DNA of 64,000 nucleotides from contig NC_086026.1 in NCBI RefSeq assembly GCF_036323735.1, positions 86,695,359-86,759,358 on the forward strand, read 5' to 3'. Source of the DNA: Rattus norvegicus. Its lineage: Eukaryota > Chordata > Mammalia > Rodentia > Muridae. Made by a program: the position numbers and the translations under genes. Below the pieces are notes generated by a model. The model was given only the letters and a program-made list of their open reading frames with translations, was not told the origin of the DNA and made no database searches. Of this stretch, positions 12,739-24,700 are shown piece after piece (position 1 is the stretch's first letter; each line of letters opens with the position of its first letter).

Positions 12739-13407
12739 TTTAATAAATGTTTTTATGAACACCAACATGTTTTTTCTCAGAATTCTTTCATAACAGCCCT
12801 ATCATTCATTTTTCTAAGTAAAAAAAAAAAAACAAAATTAAGCTTTTTTCCCTTAATGTTGCTTGATGTACTGTTTGTAAAAGGCAGATCACAGCAACAG
12901 TGGTTATAACGGGGGGCAGACCTGATCAGCCACAGAGATGACAAATCAGTTAGAGACAGTGTCTGAGAAGAGAACAAGGGAGGCGTGGACTTGTCACTCT
13001 GATTCAGTCCTGACAAAAGAGATGACAGGAGTCAATCAGCACTGAAGCAGAAGCAAAGAAAACCCATTGATCAGTTTCACGGTCTCCAGAGCCTTTCCTG
13101 TACATGCTAAGTAGAACTTTCTGAATGCCAGCAGCCCTGGGGGACCTCCCAGTGGGTTCCCAGAGTAACAGATCTACATCAAAACAGGGAGACCATTGAT
13201 TTCCTTCATTTATTGATGCAATACATGTTATTCATCTCAGTATCCTCTGTACCTAACTGAAGGCCTTTTACACAGCTGTTGTGCAATAAAATTTATTGAA
13301 AGTCCAGAAAAACTCGGGGAGGCTCGAACTGAACTAAATGACAACATTTTCCCACTTCTATGCAATGTTCAAATATTTTGGAAAGTCATTAACTTCACCT
13401 TTATATT

Positions 13408-13616
13408 TTAAAAGATTTATTTATTATTTTAAACCATAAATAGGTATATATGTGAGCATGTGTACATCAAAGTGCTGGCATTCTCAGAGACCTCAGAGCT
13501 CCTTGCCCTGGGCTTACAGATAGTTACGAGCTGCCTGATGTGGGAGCTGGGATCTAAGCCTTGGTCCTCTGGAAGAGAAACCAGAGCTCTTAATCACTGA
13601 ACCATCTTTCCACACT
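13408..13616 (-). repeat. B3-type SINE
   Basis: The plus strand gives the complement of a B3: agatttatttattattttaa, cagatagttacgagctgcc, ctctggaagagaaaccagag and taatcactgaaccatctttcc (tRNA-like head). Confidence 0.82.
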
Positions 13617-13639
13617 GGTATTATTTTAGAACTATGTGT

Positions 13640-13809
13640 TTCTTTACTAATGTAGGCACCTGCATATGCCAGGGAAGGTTGTCAGAATCCCTAGAGCTGT
13701 AATTACAGGGGGTTATTAGCCACCCAAAATGGGTGCCTGGAACAGAGAACGCCAGTCTACTGCACGAACGGCAAGAAAACATTCCTAACCACTGAACCAC
13801 CTTTCCAGT
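13640..13809 (-). repeat. Second B3-type SINE, same orientation
   Basis: It has the same layout as its left neighbour, more diverged: ctgtaattacagggggttat, gaacggcaagaaaacattcc and aaccactgaaccacctttcc. Confidence 0.65.
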
Positions 13810-13854
13810 CATGCTTTCAGAGACTCTTAACTATCCCTGTTTCAGCACATATCT

Positions 13855-13901
<47 letters not shown>
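13855..13901. repeat. (CA)n microsatellite
   Basis: About 22 CA units after tctctcac. Confidence 0.97.
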
Positions 13902-13902
<1 letters not shown>

Positions 13903-14879
13903 AACATGTTCTGAAAATAGATGATTGCCAAGAAAACTCACAGGGAAGAAATGAAATTTGTTAACACTTAAAAATGGAGTTAAAAGAGTCTTCACTACAG
14001 TTATATGCAAATAAAAAGATTTAGTGAGAACCAACTGTAACTTTTAATATTCCCTTTTCTAAGACACAAGACCCCAATCCCACTGTACAGTTTTTCAGTA
14101 TCTCATTCATCCAGCATCTAAGCGACATTTCACACTATGAAGCGATTTGTCTTCCTTGGAGTCCTCTTGCTCCAAGATCTATCAGACATGAAATATTCTT
14201 GTTTTCTTCTTCCTTATTTGGCTATTTCTCAACTTGACCTTTAAAGCCAGGGTCACTGAAATCTTATCTGATGCTCCAGTTCTGAGGGAAGTTCTCTACT
14301 TCCAGGACTTGGGCTATAGACGAAATGTCAGCAGTGATTTTTTTTTTTTTGAGACACGTCATTGTCAGTCTCCTTATTGGAAAATAAACTAACATTTCTT
14401 CATGCTCATATAATCAATTTTGCCTCTTTAAAAGCTTTTTTTTAAAAAAAAATAAGATTATATCATTTGCCCCTTCCTTTTTTTCTCCCTTCAAACTGAC
14501 CCATATTTCCTTCCCTGAAGTGTCAATAATTGTTCAAGTTTTTGTTTTGGAGTTTTAGAAATACAGTTTTAAATTTCTGAAATATCTGTGTTTGCTTTGT
14601 CTTTTAATTTTAGCTATCCTAGAATTCCCCTAAGTCAGCATGCTAAGTATAAACTTGCTACTCTTTCTGTAAACCCATCTCTTACCCTTCTGTAACTCCT
14701 CAATGCAGTTAACAGCGGATATTTACAACCTGGAAGAAACTTGAGAGTCACAGTTGGCACGTTTCTCTTCAATTCTCAAAACATCCAGCAAACTACAATG
14801 AGCCATCCGTTCTGCCAAAATTATACCTCATGTTCACCTATTCATACTTATGTCTAGCAATGCTTCTGTTATTTTTCTT

Positions 14880-15078
14880 AGATTTCTTCTTGTATTTATG
14901 TGTGTGCATTATATATGCATGTGATTGTAGATGCCTGCTGAACACAGAAGAGAGTGTCAGATATCCTGATGCTGGAGTTAGAGGTGCTGTTGAGCACCCA
15001 TGCCCATGTATTGCTACAAAATTAATTTTTGTCTTTTCCAAGAGTACCAAGCAATCTTAACTGCTGAGTAATCTCTTC
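14880..15078 (-). repeat. B3-type SINE
   Basis: The plus strand reads agatttcttcttgtatttat, then ctgatgctggagttagagg, and ends cttaactgctgagtaatctc, the complement of a B3 head. It is diverged. Confidence 0.65.
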
Positions 15079-16009
15079 CTCATGTCTGCTATTAAACCTC
15101 TGGTGCGTGTACATTAGTTTCCTACTTGTGATTCTTCTAAATTTCAAGTATATAATTTTATTCTCTAAGCTTCACAAAGAGTGGCCATTCTTAAAATTTA
15201 AGTCACGTAGGTTTCTGATGAAAATGCTTTGAAAATAAAATCCCCTTTGACTTTAAATGACCAAAGAAACCACAAACTCTTTGTTCCATCTGTTTCAATT
15301 TTTCTCTTGTCCACATTCCCCAAAATTTGTTTCTCCTGAGCCTCCTCAAATTATTAATAAAAATCTACCAAGGGAGAGAAAAATATGCAATCAGGGAATT
15401 ACCATACTTGAGGTAATATAGTCTTCATAAAAAAAGGATCGAGAACGTTTTTTTGTAATGATGCACAATGACTGCCCCTGAGAATAACCAGTCTTATTAG
15501 TGTTCCAAAGACGGGCTAGTATCAACAAGGCCTGGCAACAGAGCTAGCATCTGGTTACAAAAGCACAGAATTCAATGCAGAACTTGGTTGTGAATGGCTC
15601 CTGAGAGGAAGAAAAAGCCAAGTGGGGACCAAAAGACTCCGAACTTTTGTTTCCCATCATGAGAGACTGGACAAATTTCTCCTTGTCTTAGGGAATGTAA
15701 AGAAGACAGGAACTAGACACTTTAGAAAACGTTAATACCTAGAAAAAATTTATTATAGGAATTGAGAACATTCTCTTGAGTTTTAATTTGTATGATTGGT
15801 AGACTGAAAAAAGTTTGACTTTCATAACATTGACATGAGTGGGAAACAATGAGAAATATGTACAACAAGTAAAATGAGGTGTTATACAACCAAAGAGAAA
15901 GCAAGCCAGATAAAGTAAGGAAGCTAAGATTGTAGTAGAAAACTTCTACCTGAGTCTAAGGCTATTATGAACTGAAAGAGATCTTATGGAAAATCAATGC
16001 TGACTTAAT

Positions 16010-16165
16010 AATTTATATTATCAATATATAATAACAAATTATTTATTACAATTAAATTATATTAATTTTATTGTTTATTATATTTTAATGAATTGTTTTT
16101 ATAAATTTTATTGTTGATTATAAATTAAAGTTTTTTATAATAAGAAGAAATTATTATTAAAAGTA
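16010..16165. repeat. AT-rich low-complexity patch
   Basis: About 155 bp of nearly pure A and T (tataataacaaattatttat and similar). Confidence 0.9.
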
Positions 16166-16410
16166 ACCATACTATAGAACACTTTCTAATAAGAGGTCAG
16201 TAAGTATTTTATGACACTACCCTAGATTTATTAACCTATTTCCTATAAATTGGAGGTTGAGAATTGTGGGGTTTTTTTTTATAAAATGTATATTCTTCTG
16301 TTAACTTAGTTAGATTCAATTTTTTTGTTTTCTGATGTTCTACTTTATCTTATTTTGCATTTTTCTTCTTACCAGTCAGTCCAGTCAGTCTCAACTGTGT
16401 ATGAAACTTT

Positions 16411-16433
16411 GATTGATTGATTGATTGATTGAT
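16411..16433. repeat. (GATT)n microsatellite
   Basis: Six gatt units. Confidence 0.95.
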
Positions 16434-18611
16434 TTTTGTTTCTCTAGTTAGTCATTGGGGGGTTCTTTTATTTATTTGTTTGCTCATTTATTTTTGTAGT
16501 GTGGGAGAGTGAAAACTAGGACAGGCTACAGAAATGCTCTGTCACTAAGCGACTGCCTCCCACACATTTGCATTCTGCAATGGGGTCCCACTGGCTGCCT
16601 CTCAGTCAATTCTATAACTAAAGCCATCGTTAAACTTGCAATTGTTCTGCCATATCTTCAGGAACTCTGTGACTACAGCTCTATGGAACCAGACTTTGTT
16701 TAATCTTATATTTTAACCATTGTGAATCCCTTGATACTTCTGCAAAAATAAGTTTTGTAAACAGGAAATTTTTATGCAGAAACACACTGTCTTTATACTA
16801 GAAAACACTCCAAATAAATTAATTTTATGAAAAGCAATAGAGTTAAAATACATTAGCATTTACCAATGTAAAATGAGCAGTTTACATATTAGATGTTCTC
16901 ATTTTCTGCCATTCCAAGACAGTTAAAAAATAACAAAAGCACACCTATTTATAATATGTATAATACACTATGAGAATAGTGTTGATATGAAATATTTACA
17001 TTTAATGTAAGCTTCTTAAATGAAAATTTACTTTATAAATATCTCCAGAAGCTTTTGTTTATTTATTATTCTGTTATTCTATTTATTTCACAATGTATCA
17101 TAATCTTTTACCAAAATCATAAAAGACAATAATGAGACAATTTTTAAATTGCCTTTCCTCTGTAAATGAAAATTGAAAGAGAGCTGACTATGTAAATGAA
17201 GCCTGTGAGCCTCTGCACGTTAGAGCTAATTCTCGACCATTGACAGCATCTCTGTGAGGAGTCTACTGCTGTAAATAACATCAGTGGTTCCATGACAAGT
17301 GTTTACTTACTCCGGTATGCATTTAAATTAAATTTATATTAATATCGATTTAAAAATTCAAGCTTACTAAAAATTGTATTTTTCAAATCATAATCAGATG
17401 GATCTATACTGTCAAGTCAATCAATCTTGAATTATGAACCAAAAGTCGTTGAAGCTTAAAACTTGGGAGCGATCAACATACAGGAGGGGAGAGTAATGAG
17501 ATTTTATCTCAGGAAAAAGGAGCTCTGAAATCTGAACAATTTAATAAGCATTAAATCACCTTTTGTTTCTCATTAAACTCTTATTATATAATAATATATT
17601 CTAATTCCTATCAATGCAATCTCCCTTTTAAAATTTCACTAATGTTCGTGAACACCTCAGCTTTTATAAACAAAAATTAAGATTTCATTAATGTTTTTCT
17701 ATGAGTAATTGCATATGAAAAGGTGATAACAAGATTGATATAGTGTAATAATGGTATGCTAACAGACACAAGTTTACATGATACGAACTCAAATCTTTGA
17801 AATGTTACCCATTGCAAATATTTCTTGAATTAGTGAGATAGCTTGCAAATTATAAAATCCAAGAATGTAAAGGTTGATAAAGTAAATCATTTCATTGATC
17901 ATAAACAGCAAACACTATTTTAAAAAATATACCTCGATATAACTTATTATACATACTATATACTAACATTATAAACTATGCGATTATTTGTATGTTTGAG
18001 TGTGTTACAAATACATGCAAGACTTCAAAAATATTAAATCTTTCTCTGATCAATTTTTTCCCAAGAAGAATTAGAGTATATTTTCATATCAGGTATATTG
18101 TCACATACCCATTACAAAGAAAAGTGAAATAAAAACCATTTTGCACTTGGATGTCATTTTAACACACAAATTAAATAATTTATTCAGTCTGTATTACTTA
18201 TTACAATTACATATCTATATGCACTCATTAAATCATCACAGTAGAAATGTTCACCCAATTATCTTAAATCTGTGCATTAAAAATCTAACTGAAACTCCTA
18301 CTCACAAGTAATGAGTTGTCCAGGCATTAAACATAACATTGTCTAAAAATTCAGGCTTACCTTTCAATTGCTATTTTAAAAGATAGAGATCAAAATAGCA
18401 TGTTGGTAAAAGGTTAGTGGCCTAATAAAAACTATGTCAGACGATTTTATAATCATTCAATCACTTTATGTTCCGAAAATCATTGAAATTTACATATGCA
18501 AAAATACAGGATAAGATCCTGGTAAATCAACCTGAAGGAACAGTTTTAAGATACATTAGTGAGCAAGTAGATGCATAGAGAGGTGACAATTACCATACAG
18601 ATAAATGGCAG

Positions 18612-18707
18612 ATAAGTATGTTGATAGGTGATAGATAGGTATATAGATCCATAATAGCTAGATGATAATAATGATAGATAGGTAGATAGAAAGATAGATA
18701 GATAGAT

Positions 18708-18755
<48 letters not shown>
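18612..18755. repeat. (GATA)n microsatellite
   Basis: An imperfect gata/gatg stretch that becomes pure (GATA)n at the right end. Confidence 0.95.
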
Positions 18756-19096
18756 TGGCTTCTGACCATACAGTACACAAATAGTGTGAGAAAACAATTA
18801 AGCATCTATTTTAAATAATCAGGGTGTTTAGTAGCTCGGCCAGAAAGTATTTAACCTGTATAATACTATTTCTTTATTAGTACATGACATTTTTCTATAA
18901 TTGTTTCTAAATTTAGTAAAAAATAATTAAAGAAATGAAATCACTGAGAATAAAAATGGTCATGGTTTCTAGCTCACTTCCTTTTCTACTCTCTAAATTC
19001 CTAAATTGCTGGTTTTTTTTTCCTATATTATAAAGTTTCTGTAATTTTTATAGCACATCCTCAACACCTTGCTTTTCTGATGCTTTATTCTTTATG

Positions 19097-19240
19097 AATT
19101 TATTTATTTATTCACTTTACATCCGTATCTCTGCTCCCGCTCCTCCCAGTCTCTCCCTCACACAGCCCCTCCCCCACCCCTTCCATTCATCTCTGAGAAG
19201 CGGGTGACCCTCGTGGGTACTAAAGCTCAGCACATTCCCC
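19097..19240 (-). mobile_element. L1 3' end fragment (old)
   Basis: The plus strand is the complement of an old L1 tail: aatttatttatttattcact, tcccagtctctccctcacac, ctctgagaagcgggtgaccc and gggtactaa. Confidence 0.78.
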
Positions 19241-19394
19241 CCTCTCAAATTAGTAGGGGTTGCAACTACATGCATTCATGTTTGTCTCACATAGGTTAAC
19301 TGTGTATCAAGTCCAGCAGTGACAAATGTAGATGTCAATAGCGTCTTCACATAACTGTATATTGTGACAAAGTTTTGAACAACAAAGTGGCACC

Positions 19395-19700
19395 AAAGCC
19401 TTACACTGTTCCTGTGAGTCTGCTACCCGAGTATCGCAGTACTAGTTCTGACCTCAATGACAGGAAGATTCATGTGTGTCTGTCCTCAGGAGTATTGTGG
19501 TGTGAACTGTGAGTTGGAAATAAAGAATGTGGATACGAGCCCTGTCTACGTGGTGTCAAGATGCTCTTGGAGCTTACCTCTGTGACTATACACCTGCATT
19601 CCTTGGAGACCACTGTGAACTCAACTTTGATGGATGTGTTAGCCAGCCATGTCTCCATGAAGGTCTAGGTGTGGATGGAGGAAACAGCTTTTCTGACTCT
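19395..19700 (+). pseudogene. EGF-repeat pseudogene fragment resembling CRB1 (crumbs 1)
   Basis: Joined across frames, the segment aligns with successive EGF-like repeats of CRB1: [16 protein letters not shown] near 19470-19517, then after a frameshift [20 protein letters not shown] from 19554 and SQPCLHEGLGVDGGNS to about 19690. Human CRB1 as I recall it reads [29 protein letters not shown] and SQPCLHGGLCVDGENR, roughly 80 percent identical in the best part. Several EGF cysteines are lost (Cys to Tyr in CDY, Cys to Gly in GLGV), the frame shifts near 19518-19550, and stops occur further left, so it is dead. All matching repeats may lie in one CRB1 exon, so retrocopy and exon duplication cannot be told apart. 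It lies antisense in a Tinag intron. Confidence 0.75.
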
Positions 19701-20319
19701 TTGATGATACCCATCCCCAACATCATTAGTTTTGTTTGTCTCTAACATCAGCAGTGGCCCACCACTGCACAGAGAACAGGGTGGTTCCATGACCAAAAAA
19801 TGTCAATTCCTTTTGCTTCCTAGTCGCCTCTATTTCCTAAATATCTAGAAGCCCATTGCCAACAATTCTTTTTTCCCTCAAATTATTGGCAATGAAATCT
19901 AATTCCTGGCTCTCTTGTACAAATAATGTAATCTTATGCTCCAAAGAGACAAAAGAACCATTCTTCATCAAGATATCTCTGCCCTAAACACTGAAGCATT
20001 TTGGTTTATCCTTATATACTGTCCTGACACAAGGAAGTTACCAGGATATCAAAACAAGGCTCATGTGCTCTTTGGATTCCAACCTCTTTCAGCTTTCTAA
20101 AGTTCTCAACACTCCTCCTTGCCAGCCTTCCCTGATCCATCACTCTGGACTCTTCCTTAGTTCATCAGCCATTGGATTTCTCATGCCTTAGTTTCAATGC
20201 TTTTCTTCTTATTTTTAATACTATCCGTCTTCAGCTTTTATTGGTTTTCTGTCCTAAGATCAATATACCTACACTTGCTGGCTCTGTCATTTATCTTTAT
20301 TGGTCAGTGGGTGGGATTG

Positions 20320-20394
20320 TCAAAGATCAAACCTGAGACCTCACATCTACTGAGTGAATAATGTGTCACTGAGCTGCATCCCTATCCTTCCCCT
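20320..20394 (-). repeat. ID/B4-like tRNA-derived SINE fragment
   Basis: The plus strand aatgtgtcactgagctgcatccctatcc and aaacctgagacctcac recall the complement of a tRNA-Ala-like head with A and B boxes. It is diverged. Confidence 0.5.
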
Positions 20395-21669
20395 GGAGTT
20401 TTTCATATCACAGATTTCTTTACAATGATTATAGGAAATATACTAAAGTTTTAAATCATTTTTCAGCATAAATTTTTGGGATATCTGTGGGTGAATAATT
20501 TAAATTAAATTAACTCAATTTTATCTAAAGAGCAATAAATCACAAACCACTCAGGAAATTGCTTTGTTAATTCTCCTCTTTGCCTTTCTTTGACTATTAT
20601 GATTTCTGTACCCAATCAGGCTTCATATCACTTTAGTTTGTCTTCTCATTTGCTAGATAATGTTCATAAGTTTTAAAAAATTCTTCATGCTACTGATTCT
20701 GGACAACAGCGTCCAGTATCTGTATTCTAGTACTTACAAAATACAATTTTAGTTGTTGAATAGTTATGTAAGCACTTATCAGGCTTTCGGTTTGGTGGGG
20801 GCAGAGTCTTTGTCTGTTCCACCCATGGATAAAACCTCACTACTTAACCATTTGTTCAAAAATGTGATAAGTGAGACATTAGCTATACATAACAAAGTAA
20901 CAACTTGAAGCATTATTTTCCTTTGGCAATATGGAGAGCATAGTTTTGATGTAATTGTATTTTACGGAGATGAAAATAAGGGAGAGTAAAAACTTGTTTT
21001 TTTTTATTATAATTATCTAGAATTTCAAATACTGCATTTAATCACTGAATTCTCTCAGCAATTCTTGAGAAACACTTGCAAAGTAAACACCATTCGTGCA
21101 GTGCATTGCCAATTTTGGATTTCAGGTAAGTCTCAGGGATATGGATGAACCATGACAAGGCAGTGGGATTGCAACATAGGGGCCATGGGCTGGAATGAAG
21201 TATCTCAAAGAATATCTTTTTGTTACTTAAATGCAATGTTTTCATGTTCCAACATCTTGAAACTTAGGATCCATCTTGAAACCAAAGGGACTCCTTAGTT
21301 TTGGCAGTGATATTTTCTAATTTGTAGTATAGGAAATAACTCTGTTTAAAGATATAGTATTTTTTTTATTTAGTGTGTCATCCCCCAAATAGTATCAAGA
21401 GATGTCTGGGGAGTAAAAAAGAGAGAAAGTAGAGTGTTATATTCTAGATGTATGTATGTCTTTCACTGTCCTATGCTTCGTACACAGGAAGACAGTCTTT
21501 GCTGCCTTCCAATAGAATCAGTTATATATGTCTGTGCCTCATTTTTCTGGGTTAGCTACGTTTTCATGGCTGATACCAAATGTCTACCAAGAAACAAAGG
21601 AAGAAGGTCATACATCGAGTTATGGGTTAAGAAGATACAGTTCATCTTGGTGGTTAAGGCCTAGCAACA

Positions 21670-21704
21670 ATCGCTTCTCGGCCTTTTGGCTAAGATCAAG
21701 TGTA
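21670..21704 (+). pseudogene. U2 snRNA pseudogene fragment (5' 35 nt, perfect)
   Basis: The 35 bases starting ATCGCTTCTCGGCCTTTTGG and continuing through AAGATCAAGTGTA equal the 5' end of U2 snRNA, including the segment that pairs with U6. At base 36 the match stops abruptly (U2 continues GTATCTG, here aggcat). No Sm site or 3' stem-loops follow, so it cannot be functional. Confidence 0.9.
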
Positions 21705-22826
21705 AGGCATAGCAGCAAAACTGACTCACATCTGCCATTAGGAGAACTTGTTCACATCTTGGTGGGGCAGAAAGCATGGGGAAAAATGCTGGTACTCCAC
21801 CAACTCTGTTTCCCCTCAGTACCCAGTCTGAAAATACAGACCACGTTGAAAGTACAGCCTGCGCATACCTCAGTTGATCCACTCGGCAAAGTGCTTACAG
21901 ACACACCCTAAAGCGGACCTCATTGATTTCTGAGGAATTTCTCAATCCAATAGAAATGACAATGAGAATTAACCGTAATTTCTGAGAAATGAGACTACAC
22001 ATTATTCGAGCTTTTGTTCCCTAGTGCTAAGCACTTAATATAAGCTCAAATTCATTTGTTCAAGTAAATTAAACCTAATAGCTTTAGCTTTGACTTCTAC
22101 ACAAAGGACAGCAGTTTGTTCAGATAAATTTGTTAGGCACTTCACAAAAGCATATCGAGCTCTGCAGATAAGGGACATTAACTTTCTTGAGATACTTGAT
22201 TACTCTCTAACTCACTAATGCACTTATCTCCTGGATGTAGTAATTACCAAATAAGGAATTGATGGTGGAGCAAGGAATTAAAATCTATGGCTCCGGGGCA
22301 CCAAACAATGCCAGATGGCCTAAAACATTTGTTAAAATATAGACATATTCCTACCAACAAAGTTAGTTTTGTCAATTGTCACGGAGAGGAGATACATTTT
22401 TAAAGGTTCCAAATCCCAGGAGCTTCGGGATGTGGGCACGGCACTGCGAACAGCAGCAGTGATAGAATGGAAACACATTCCATCTCTGTCCACCACAGCC
22501 TGTGAGCTAATGAGTGAGGATAACAGACTCCGCGCCCACTAAAGCAGTAGGGACAGGCAGTGAGGAGTTGCCATAAATCAGGGAGCTCTGAAAGAGAAAA
22601 ATACACCTACCACATAAGGTTTTATGAAGAAGATTTTTGGGACCAAGGATATCACCAGACGAAGACAGAAATGGATATAAATGACACAGATTAAGATTAG
22701 AAAAATAAAAGTTAAGCTGATGGAGTGTAGGACCAAATTAGAATTAATCTTGAATCACAATGACACATTATAAAGTCACAGACGTGTCCATTTATAGTCC
22801 ATTCACTTCCTGAAATTCACTACATG

Positions 22827-22830
<4 letters not shown>

Positions 22831-22875
<45 letters not shown>
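22831..22875. repeat. (AC)n microsatellite
   Basis: About 22 AC units. Confidence 0.97.
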
Positions 22876-22877
<2 letters not shown>

Positions 22878-23759
22878 GGCAAACTTTAAGCACCAATTCC
22901 TTATTTTTCTATCTTTGCTGATTGAAGCAGTCATGATATAAAAAATTACCTCATGGAACAACAGAAAGACTCATTTTGCACTATATCAAAATAAGACCGG
23001 ACATTGAGAAGAGACATTCAGTTCAACCCAGTCCTTACTTCACCTGAATACTTAAATCCATGTTGAAAGTTATGTCAGAGTTTGTAGAAATTTCTCTCAA
23101 GATCTTTACAGTGAGACCATTTGCAGACTCTATTCCCTTCCCAAACTATCCACGAATGATCAGAATCAAAACTACATTGGAAATTCCAGCAGCATCCAGA
23201 GTAATGGCTGAAAAACCATGCACGGTATCAAACACCTGCGAGAGATGTATTAGAAGGCTCGAAGAGCCTTGTGCAAACTGAGAACAGAACCAGATAAGCC
23301 TCTAGGAAGAAAGAAAAAAGAAGGGTCCTGTGATCACAGGTCCATTGTCCACAAACTTGAATCAAAGCTATGAGCACCTTGGCTTTTTTCTCCACTTTTC
23401 CCCTCTCTTATTTTTAAACTAAAAATCGCCCTACTAAAGATTAATAGTAACAACTGAAAACTAGCTAAGAACAGAAGCTTAAAAGTCACTTTTCAATAGT
23501 AAAAGGTATTTTTAAACAGTTATCATGAGTTAACATTGGATTAGATGACTTTGTAACATACACACATCGTGCAAACAGACCTGGTCACAAGAAGCGTCAA
23601 CTTAGATAATACATGATCAACAAGAAGAGATTGTTAAATTACTCACTAAGGAAGAAATTCATAGCTATATAAAACTGTAGAGAAACAGATGGATAGATAA
23701 GGAAAAGAAGAACTAATGGAAGACAGAGTAAATAATGGGTCCCATAGAACATTTAGAGA

Positions 23760-24700
23760 AGTCACACTGATAAAATAAATTGTAGGATTAGTGGGGTCCC
23801 ACATCCATTCCGCCACAGGGCTCCGGCCACTCTGGGAGGCAAGACAGGGGAAGTTTGACTGCATTTATCCCACTCTGCATCTGCCAGGGTGGTGTGGGGC
23901 TATTGGAAGCTACAGGATACCGCCTGGGGTTTGGGGAAGACACAGCCTGAGATGCCTTGGGGGTCCCCAAGCTGCAAGAAAGCCAGGGCCGTCAGTTCTC
24001 AGGCTCTTGGGCATCATGGCACCACTGGGATGCTGCGGAAGAGCTGAGAATGGAGTGGGGGCCCACGGGGCTGAATCTAGCCAGGGCGGAGGGGCAAATG
24101 GGGAAATGCCCGGCTGGTCCTGTAGGAAGAGTCTTTGGCTGGACAGCTGTAGGCTTGAGCTTAGTGGCAGCCGCTGCTGGGTAAGCAGGGAGGCCTTCTG
24201 CAGGAGATTAGACCCTGGTGAAGGGCTTCTCTATGGCTTCCCAAGATGGATCCCATGAAAGGAGACAGTCTGTGGTTTCAAGACGTTTATTGTCATGGCG
24301 GAAAGTGGATAAGTTAAACCTACCCCACTTCTCAAGAATGGGCCAGAGATGAAATACCTTTGGCAGGAAGGAGTGTCTGGGAAGGAAAGCTACATTGGCT
24401 AAGCCTCAAGGCCTTTAGGTACTTCATTATAATGGAGGTCTGTTTTGGACCTACATGACCTGTGGTCAAGTCTTCTACCTGTGGAGAGGCTTGGGGCACT
24501 GCCCTTGCACGACTGATGGTCACACACCTATGGAGAGCTGCGGGCCAGTGATCGTCTTGGTTTCCTAGGAGCGTCATCGGGATTTCAAACCTCCTCAACC
24601 AGGAAGCAGGGTGTCTTTCACTGCACCACAGTAAATGTGGGCAGACTAGATGAGGTGTATACACCAAGGGACTGGTTATTTGGTAGAAGAACACATTGGA
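23760..24700 (-). other. GC-rich LTR-like block, unidentified
   Basis: About 0.9 kb of clearly GC-richer sequence in an AT-rich intron. On the minus strand an AATAAA (24286-24291) lies just before CGTCTTGAAACC, with G/C-rich sequence continuing for about 500 bp beyond; this layout recalls U3-R-U5 of a retroviral LTR. Overlapping open frames up to 155 codons exist on both strands (for example 23791-24258 plus and 24332-24694 minus), but neither translation resembles a protein I know. An LTR of an endogenous retrovirus is my preferred reading; a retrocopied transcript is the alternative. Confidence 0.4.

Noticed and set aside
12511..12909. 132-codon open frame rich in Thr/His
   Set aside because: It is the translation of a decayed CA/TACA microsatellite.
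16445..16720. Possible SINE in the region ending ggaactctgtgactacagc
   Set aside because: Only a short stretch resembles a B1/B4 complement; too weak to call.
18546..18805. Repetitive Tyr-Leu-Ser-Ile open frames
   Set aside because: These are translations of the (GATA)n microsatellite complement.
19527..19745. A functional EGF-domain protein exon
   Set aside because: Lost EGF cysteines, a frameshift against the neighbouring repeat and stops to the left indicate a pseudogene.
21670..21704. Functional U2 snRNA gene
   Set aside because: Only the first 35 nt are present; no Sm site, no 3' stem-loops, and no snRNA promoter was seen upstream.
23791..24258. 155-codon open frame as a possible gene
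   Set aside because: It lies in a GC-rich block where stops are rare by composition, open frames occur on both strands, and no domain or family resemblance is visible.
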